NCBI GenBank assembly: GCA_024516035.1
Contig: CM044964.1
Location: 4,814,240 to 4,878,239 of the forward strand
Direction of reading: 5' to 3'
From: Bactericera cockerelli
Taxonomy: Eukaryota > Arthropoda > Insecta > Hemiptera > Triozidae
Length of the DNA stretch: 64,000 nt
Of this stretch, positions 36,036 through 64,000 are shown piece by piece (positions within the stretch are counted from its first letter, which is position 1; each line of letters begins with the position of its first letter). Under the pieces are notes generated by a model. It saw nothing but the letters and a program-made list of their open reading frames with translations, did not search any database and was not told where the DNA came from. The translations under genes were made by a program, and so were the position numbers.

Positions 36036-36592
36036 GATTTGAAAGATTTCCTTATAAAAGGCTGATTCTTATAAAAAAAATGATAATTTTATAGTTTTCA
36101 TTTTCTTAAATACCTAATGTAAAAAAGCATGGTCTTTTTTCCGGGAGAAATACTCGAGGTGACCCCTGCAACAAGCCGGAGAGAATTCGGGCAAGAAAAG
36201 GTCAACGGGAGAGAACTCATTACCTCACCTTGATAAGGTAATTAAAAATTAATTTCTTTGGCATTTGTAAATCCAGGTATTTTAGTGTCCCTCATAGGAG
36301 GCTCCGAGGTCTATTTAGCATTGAAAGATAAACCTAATCATGTGGAGTATAGAATCAAAAGGTCTTGCATTGCAAATTTATATATTATTTACTCACTTTG
36401 GAGACTCAGGGGTCCAAATCTGTGATCCAAATAGATATTGACTTTAGAAAAATTAAATATGTACTACTAAAATTATATCTTAAAAAAAAAAGACAACTTG
36501 GTACATTCACATTTTCCCAGCTTATTTACTTTTGTTATTCATAATGTTTCAGTTGTGTATGAACCTATATTTTCGTACAAAAAGAACTGATA

Positions 36593-37134
36593 TCCCCCCA
36601 AAAACACCACTTCGTGGTTAAAAAAAGGAGAACGCCTCACTCAAAAGAATGATTATAATTAGCTAAAAATAAATGATATCAAATTGAGAACACCTTGTCC
36701 ACTCTCTTTCTATATCTCTGCACTCCTCTCTGAATTTATTCCTCTTATGTTTAGCTTTATTTATCCTTTCTAGGGGTCATCCCAAACTTGATTTCTCTTT
36801 AAATTTACTTGTTGCACGGCAATAAAAAATGGCGGTCGCGGTGTAATTTTCTCGATTCAAATCAAATAACTTCAGAAATATCATACTCCGACCGTCATTT
36901 TTTATTGCCGTGCAACAAGTAAATTTAAAGAGAAATCAAGTTTGGGATGACCCCTAGAAAGGATAAATAAAGCTAAACATAAGAGGAATAAATTCAGAGA
37001 GGAGTGCAGAGATATAGAAAGAGAGTGGACAAGGTGTTCTCAATTTGATATCATTTATTTTTAGCTAATTATAATCATTCTTTTGAGTGAGGCGTTCTCC
37101 TTTTTTTAACCACGAAGTGGTGTTTTTGGGGGGA
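36593..37134. mobile_element. Foldback DNA element, 245-bp arms
   Basis: Arms 36593-36837 and 36890-37134 are near-perfect reverse complements around a 52-base loop. Termini TCCCCCCAAAAACACCACTT resemble those of the 20577-21567 element. TA lies on both sides (36591 and 37135). Non-coding. Confidence 0.88.
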
Positions 37135-37743
37135 TAAATTTAATAGATAATGATTGTGAAAAGTTATAAAAAAATGTTATAAAATATTAACAAATTAAAA
37201 AATAAAATATAATATTCATTATTGGCTTTCAATCTAATTTAATAGATAATGATTTTGAAAAGTCATAAAAAAATGTTATGAAAGTATTAACAAATACCTA
37301 CATATATAAAAATATATAATATTCATTATTGACTTTCACTTCAAGGTAGAGGAGAAATGGAAGACTGGCACAAGCATAAAGGTATTGAAGGGAAAAAAGA
37401 GAGAAAAAAGAAAGATAACACGAAGAAAGAGGAAGAAAAACGAAATTAAAAAGCTATGACGTCATACTTTGGGTCAAAAATCAAAACCGAAGTTTTGAAC
37501 TCCACTTTATCAGTTTCCTGTTGAGTAAGTTTTTCACTTTGAAGAGAAAATATCCACAGAATAGCAGTTTAGAGTTCTCAAATTCATATTGAAAGTCTTT
37601 TTCTTTTTCATCCATCTCCCTTTCTCATTCATTTTCCCAATCAATATTGTGATAAATATATTTGCTCCAATAAATCTCATTTTGTATGTATGCTTCCCTA
37701 TTCCCTATCTATTTTCATATTTACCCATCAGTCTTCTATATTC

Positions 37744-37782
<39 letters not shown>

Positions 37783-39039
37783 TGTGCAAACAGAGAGAGA
37801 AAGAGAGAGTGGTGCAGAAGAGAATGCCGTTGGCATTAGCCTCTTTCTTTCTCATTTTCTCCATTCAATTAACAATATTTCAAATACTAGTAGTTCATTG
37901 AATTTTACCTAAGTCGAGTAAATATTTCTATTTTCTCTCTCTCATGTGTATTACATTTCCAACCCTCTCTCTCTACTTTCCTCTCTCATTGGTCTTGTTA
38001 AATTTATTGCTGAAAAATATTTAAAAAAAAAAATGAATTTAAATTCAGACTCAATAAAAAGAGTCAAAAAGAGTTCAGCATTGCAAAGAGGAAATTTTGC
38101 ATCAGTATTGAGTACACTTTAAAGAGGAAAAATATTGAATGAAATATTTATTTCTATTTTTAGAATTCTCAAAAAAGCAAGTAGCTATTTATTTATTGAA
38201 AATTATAATTATAAATCTCTTGAGTTTTCTCCTTTCTATGAATTATTCAGAATATTTCAAATATTAGCACTTTCATTTGAATTTTATCCATATTTTTTTT
38301 TCTATTTGCATTTTCTCTCTATTTATTACTCTTTTTATAAATTTCCTCTATCATTTATTTTATCATCATTTTATTTATGGAATTTTCCTTTTTATATTCT
38401 CTTTCTCTCTAACTCTATTTCTATCTCCCTCCGTCCAAGCTCTTTCATCTTGTCTGGATACTTTCATTTCTTTTATCTCTTTGAAGTAAATGTCTTTCAA
38501 GGCTTTCAACATCTCGCTTTGCAAGTGTTATGAGAAGTACTACAATCATTTCTATTTCACTTAGCACAAGATGTCTCATTGCAAGCATGACAATAACTTC
38601 TATCTCACTTAGCACAAGATGGCGGACAGGCACTTTGGCTAATGGCTTTCCGCTTGTGGACAATGGAGAGCTTGTACTTTGACTTCGACAGCACATGTTG
38701 TCGTCTTAAGTAAACTCGTTAGGTAATCACAGGGTGATCTTGATTTTTTTTTCATCATGCTTTGTTTTCTACTTCTACTTCAGAGTTCAGAGGTATTTTT
38801 TTTTGTTTATTATTTATTATTATTATTTTTTTTTTTTTAATATCGGGTTTAGGATGTATTTTAGATTGAGGGAAGTTTTGTATAAATTTTATATAATGGT
38901 GGAATAGAGCATTGGTTTAATTAATCATAAAATTGTAAAAAACTTAAAGACAACTTAACACATTGTTTATCGGAGGTCTATTCTCATTATGTTTTTTGAT
39001 GCCTTCATCCGTTGTTATTATTATTATTATTTAACACTT

Positions 39040-39193
39040 TATTAACTAGAGATATTAACAACACAGATAATTACAAATATAAGTAAAAAGAGAAAAAAAA
39101 TGATGAAAAAATAAATTAATAAATATAAACATAATATATGTCCTAACTAAAGGGCCGGGTTATTACCTTTGGCAATCCCTTTCACCCAGTCCT
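39040..39193 (-). mobile_element. Hairpin-tailed retroposon, reverse (copy 2)
   Basis: GTCCTAACTAAAGGGCCGGG and ATTACCTTTGGCAAT (G-U tolerant stem). Confidence 0.72.
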
Positions 39194-40175
39194 TGTGTCG
39201 AACCGTTTGTGCTTTCAATCGCCTAAAATCCAACGAAAACGTCTCAATCAAATTATGTTTTTCAATAATATACTATACAATCTATACAAACTCGTATTTA
39301 ATGACAATTTTTTTTTCCTAAAAATTATATTATGTTGTTTATTAATTAAAATACATTTGAAACCTTTTTTTGCCTTTTGATGAATACTAATATGAAAATT
39401 AACGTTGGAAAACAACATATCACATATCTTCGCCACCCAGTATGCACATTGCACATACACAACCCACTGCCTCATCACGTGTGACAATTTCAAGAAAATG
39501 GTTAACTTCCATTCAGTTCAAAGTTCCTGAAATTTCCACTCAATTTCTCGCAATTCTTATCTCGACGTGCTAACTTGGAAACATTTTCCTCATACTTATT
39601 TTAAGTCCAGCTCTCTTTGGCTGTCCTTTTAACCTGAGTTTTCACTATTCAAAATTTCTTGAAAAAGAGACACGCTAGGAAAAAAAAATTCCCCGTCTTC
39701 TTCACGATTTTTAACTTTGATACCATCCTATTTTTTTTTTTTTTTTTTTTATTGTAATAATTTTGTCTTTGTCAAATACATAAATGGAAATGTTAAAAAA
39801 ATGATATTAAAATATAATGTGACAAGGAAAGTAAAAAAGTAATGAAAAAATATGAACTAAATTCATGATTGTCTTTTTAGAAATTCAAAAATCATTTGTT
39901 TCACCAAATATTTGTTTTTTTTTCATTTTTGATGATTTGGATTTTCATACTGTCTTCCATTTTTCTCGATTCTTTTGATAGGTCTAATCTCTACAGATAA
40001 ACGTTATTACGTTAGTGAAAAGTTTAAAAGAAAACCAATAGAGGTGCAGAAGTTTCGTCCAACGACCCGTTATGACGGAACGAAACCAGTTTGATTGATT
40101 CAATCAAACATTATTCAATTGAAAACATTAGTAACAAAGAGTTAAATCTGTGTACTTCTAAAATATTGTTCACAG

Positions 40176-61245
<21,070 letters not shown>

Positions 61246-61352
61246 GACTAATTAACTTCAATTCATATATTTATTGTGTTGTTTAACATAACATTATACA
61301 CAATTTACAAAACATAAGATTACTTTTTTATACTTTTTTTTTTTTTTTTTTT

Positions 61353-61535
61353 TTTTAAAGGTAAGTGTGCCCCGGAACCGCTTTCGCATTACTTCAGGGC
61401 ACTTTACCTTTACATCCATGCCATTCCGGAAACGGAAAATTTCGGTCAGAAATTTCCGCACCGGCCGGGATTCGAACCCGCGACCTCCGGGTCAGTAACC
61501 AATGCTCTTAACCACTGAGCCACGGAGGTCGGCAT
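61353..61535 (-). mobile_element. tRNA-headed SINE, family G
   Basis: Reverse: GGATTCGAACCCGCGACCTC and CTTAACCACTGAGCCACGG are the complement of a well-kept tRNA-like head; T run at the left as the tail. It lies about 110 bases after the possible stop codon. Confidence 0.82.
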
Positions 61536-61548
61536 ACATACAATGTAC

Positions 61549-61812
61549 CTAAGGGCGGAATTAATAGACAACATCAATAACTTAAGTCGTTTGTAAGTGT
61601 CGATTTTCTCTATCTTACCTCAATACGCAATCCGTGACTTAGCGCCACAGGGGTATTACAAAAACGTCTATTAATTCCGCCCTAAGAGCCGAATTAAGAG
61701 ACGTTTTTATAATACCTCTGTGGCGCTAAGTCACGGATTTTGTACTGTGTAATATAGGGAAAACCGACACTTACCAATAAGTTATTGATGCTGTCTATTA
61801 ATTCCGCCCTAA
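61549..61812. mobile_element. Palindromic element after the last exon
   Basis: CTAAGGGCGGAATTAATAGA at the left end and its complement at the right, with inner arms sharing the GTGACTTAGCGCCAC segment in inverted form. The centre is near 61683. No coding capacity. Confidence 0.8.
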
Positions 61813-62355
61813 GAGCCGAATTGTGAAACAGGATAAGTTAATCTAAATGGATAACTTAACAGTCACCTTGACAATAATTGTAGAGGTCATATCTAAACCG
61901 GGCTTTGTAGCTGTATATTATTACTTCTGTGGTGTAAAAGAGCTGTGGTCAGCCTGTAAGTTTCATAATATACGGCCCTAAAGGGCCGTAAATCATGAAA
62001 CAGGATTTGATAATCTTAGTAGACACTAACCTTTAACTATCACCTTGACAATAACTGTAGAGGTCTTACCTAAGCCGGGCTTTGTAGCTCTATATTACTT
62101 CTGTGGCGTAATGGAGCTGTGGTCAGCCTATAAGTTTCATAATATACGGCTCTAAAGGGCCGTAAATTATGAAACAGGATTTGATAATCTCTGTAGACAC
62201 TATCCCTTAACTTCCACCTAAACAACAACTGTAGAGGTCATATCTAAGCCGGGCTTTGTAGCTGTATATTACTTCTGTGGCGTAATGGAGCTGTGGTCAG
62301 CATATAAGTTTCATAATATACGGCCCTTTAGGACCGTATATTATGAAACAGGATC
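61813..62355 (+). repeat. Three tandem copies of a 180-bp element with palindromic joints
   Basis: Each unit runs from GTGAAACAGGAT through CCGGGCTTTGTAGCTGTATA to TAAGTTTCATAATATACGGC. Joints are palindromes such as ACGGCCCTAAAGGGCCGT. The same element occurs singly at 5640-6110. Confidence 0.88.
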
Positions 62356-62359
62356 ATCG

Positions 62360-62950
62360 AAGTCGAAGGGACACAGCTCGAATTATTGAGAATGAATGAA
62401 ATTCATTTTTTTTTTTTTTTGAAAAATGAATGAAATTCATTTTTCATTCAATGAATTTCATTGGATCAATGAAAAAAAAAAAAAAAAAAAAATCCAAAAA
62501 ATTGGAAGAATGGTGGGATACTTGAGAACAAGAGTTAGAATAAGCATTGTAAGAGCGACGAGCATGTGTGTACGAGGGACAAGAAGAAGATACAGAAGTG
62601 GAGAGTCTTTGTTAGGATTTGATTAAAAGAGAGAGAGAGAGTTTATTTATATAATAAAATTATATAAAAAAATATAATTCATTAACCGAAACATCCTTGC
62701 ACTAAATATGTAGTTCGGCGGACTTCAGCGAAAAACATTGACGAAGATTGCCTTTTGTTTTTCGTTTTATTTTTTAATTTAATAAATTTACTTCTATTTT
62801 CATGCTTCCGTTAGTGACAGTCATGGGTAAGATAGCAACTATGATGAAACGCATACAATAACTCATTATTATAGTGTAAGAAGAACACTGAAAATAAAGA
62901 ATAAAATCTATTATTTCTATTCACTTCTTATTATAAAAAAAATATACATA
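62360..62950. other. No gene seen
   Basis: A short AT palindrome (62395-62480, GAATGAAATTCATT) and AT-rich sequence. Confidence 0.55.
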
Positions 62951-63300
62951 GGTAATATACAATATTGTATAAAATTTAATAATGGTTACAAAAAAATATT
63001 GAAATTATGGAATAAATAAGTTAAAATAAGAAAAAGGCATGTCCTAACTACAGAGTAGAATTATTTGCTGTGGCAATTTCTTCTGCCCAACCCTATGGTT
63101 ATATGGAAATGTAATCATCTATCTCGTTTCTTTCAAGGTGCCTAAATTGTTTTGAAAAGCAATTTTATCATAATATATTTAGTGGTATGTTTCACCATGG
63201 AAGTTGATATGCACCATTTTAATCTAATAAAAGATAGAAGTGTTGGTGGAAGAGATTGCCATAGGCAATAATCCCGCCCTTTAGTTATTATGTTTATCCA
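62950..63300. repeat. Two retroposon tails facing each other
   Basis: A reverse tail at 63037-63095 (GTCCTAACTACAGAGTAGAA) and a forward tail at 63240-63293 (GAAGAGATTGCCATAGGCAA) lie about 150 bases apart. Confidence 0.7.
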
Positions 63301-63930
63301 TATTACTTCTGAGAAATTTCTAATATTAGAAATCGGAAGTATTGTGTTCGTTTTTGTAAAAAAAAATATTTTTCTGTTAAAACGATTCCTTGTAACGCGC
63401 AAATCTCGGAAACTACTCGACCGATTTTGATGAAATTTTGCACACATCTAGGAGAAATTTTGTAGATGGTCCCATTTTAAATTCATCGAATTCATACCAG
63501 CGGTTCTGGGTGAAAGAGACCATGCGCCTGACCACTAACTTTTTACTTAAACGCTTATATCTCGTGAACGGTACATCCGATTTCAATGAAATTTTGTAAG
63601 AATATGCATATTATTGCTTTACATAGGTTATTTATATTTATTTTTAAATTAATTATAATTTGACTGTGATATTTAAGAAAATCCGAAATTTTGGACCAAA
63701 AAGTAAAAAAATAAGGACCACGACTTGCCGATACAGAATTTTTTGTGGAATCTAGAATGTAGAAAAAACAATATTCTACCATATAAAACAAATTTGAAGA
63801 AAATCGGTTGAGCCGTTTTGGAGATACAAGTAATTTTCTATAAAATCTCAAAATTGGCACGTGTTTACAATGTGAAGCAATCACGAGGAAGTTTCATGTC
63901 CATAATTGGCAATGTTTTTTTCTATTATTT
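63300..63930. repeat. Interspersed repeat, inverted relative to 56770-57480
   Basis: Carries CTCAAAATTGGCACGTG, CAATCACGAGGAAG and GGTTCTGGGTGAAAGAGACC. Nothing gene-like. Confidence 0.8.
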
Positions 63931-64000
63931 TTCCTTTTTATTGTAAATATTGTTTCAATTTTTTTCATTTCTATGATATTTTTTTGTATTGTATGTACAT

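Overview
The window is a repeat-rich, AT-rich stretch of an animal nuclear genome. Short exons with GT/AG introns, many SINEs with tRNA or 5S rRNA heads, non-LTR retrotransposons, a mariner and several foldback DNA elements point to an arthropod, most likely an insect; I cannot name the species. There is one 100-N assembly gap at 7331-7430.

The only cellular gene I can support is a receptor-type guanylate cyclase on the + strand, made of many short exons. Fifteen exons between 40176 and 61241 join in one reading frame. In order they give a Ser/Asn-rich extracellular part, a juxtamembrane Cys pair, one membrane segment, a kinase-homology domain without the catalytic Asp, a coiled-coil linker and a complete class III cyclase domain. 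A further extracellular exon is likely at 14749-14981, and its phase fits. The true 5' end is not identified.

Layout: 1-7330 is a second, slightly diverged copy of 37386-44445, including the last extracellular exons and the membrane exon. It ends exactly at the gap, so it is most simply the other haplotype left in the scaffold. 7431-14700 holds SINEs, minisatellites and GA/CT tracts. 14749-14981 is the candidate exon. 16080-18085 holds two 5'-truncated LINEs meeting head to head (restriction-like-endonuclease type on -, R1-like on +). 19252-20338 is a dead mariner split by a retroposon. 20577-21567 is a near-perfect foldback. 21832-24126 is a hAT-like element with an 8-bp target duplication. 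24-37 kb is SINEs, simple repeats and a second foldback (36593-37134). 40-61 kb is the cyclase gene, its introns packed with SINEs, segmental repeats and one long minisatellite. 61.2-64 kb is foldback and interspersed repeats with no gene seen.

The most unusual feature is in the cyclase gene. The 5' splice site of the exon ending at 48335 has been amplified about 31 times into a 30/41-bp tandem array. Two other splice junctions of the same gene (43479 donor, 49956 acceptor) are also locally duplicated. The mobile elements are informative too. Two SINE families with unrelated heads share one central domain. Two retroposon tails share a 3' hairpin with compensatory base changes. Several nested or polymorphic insertions have visible target-site duplications.
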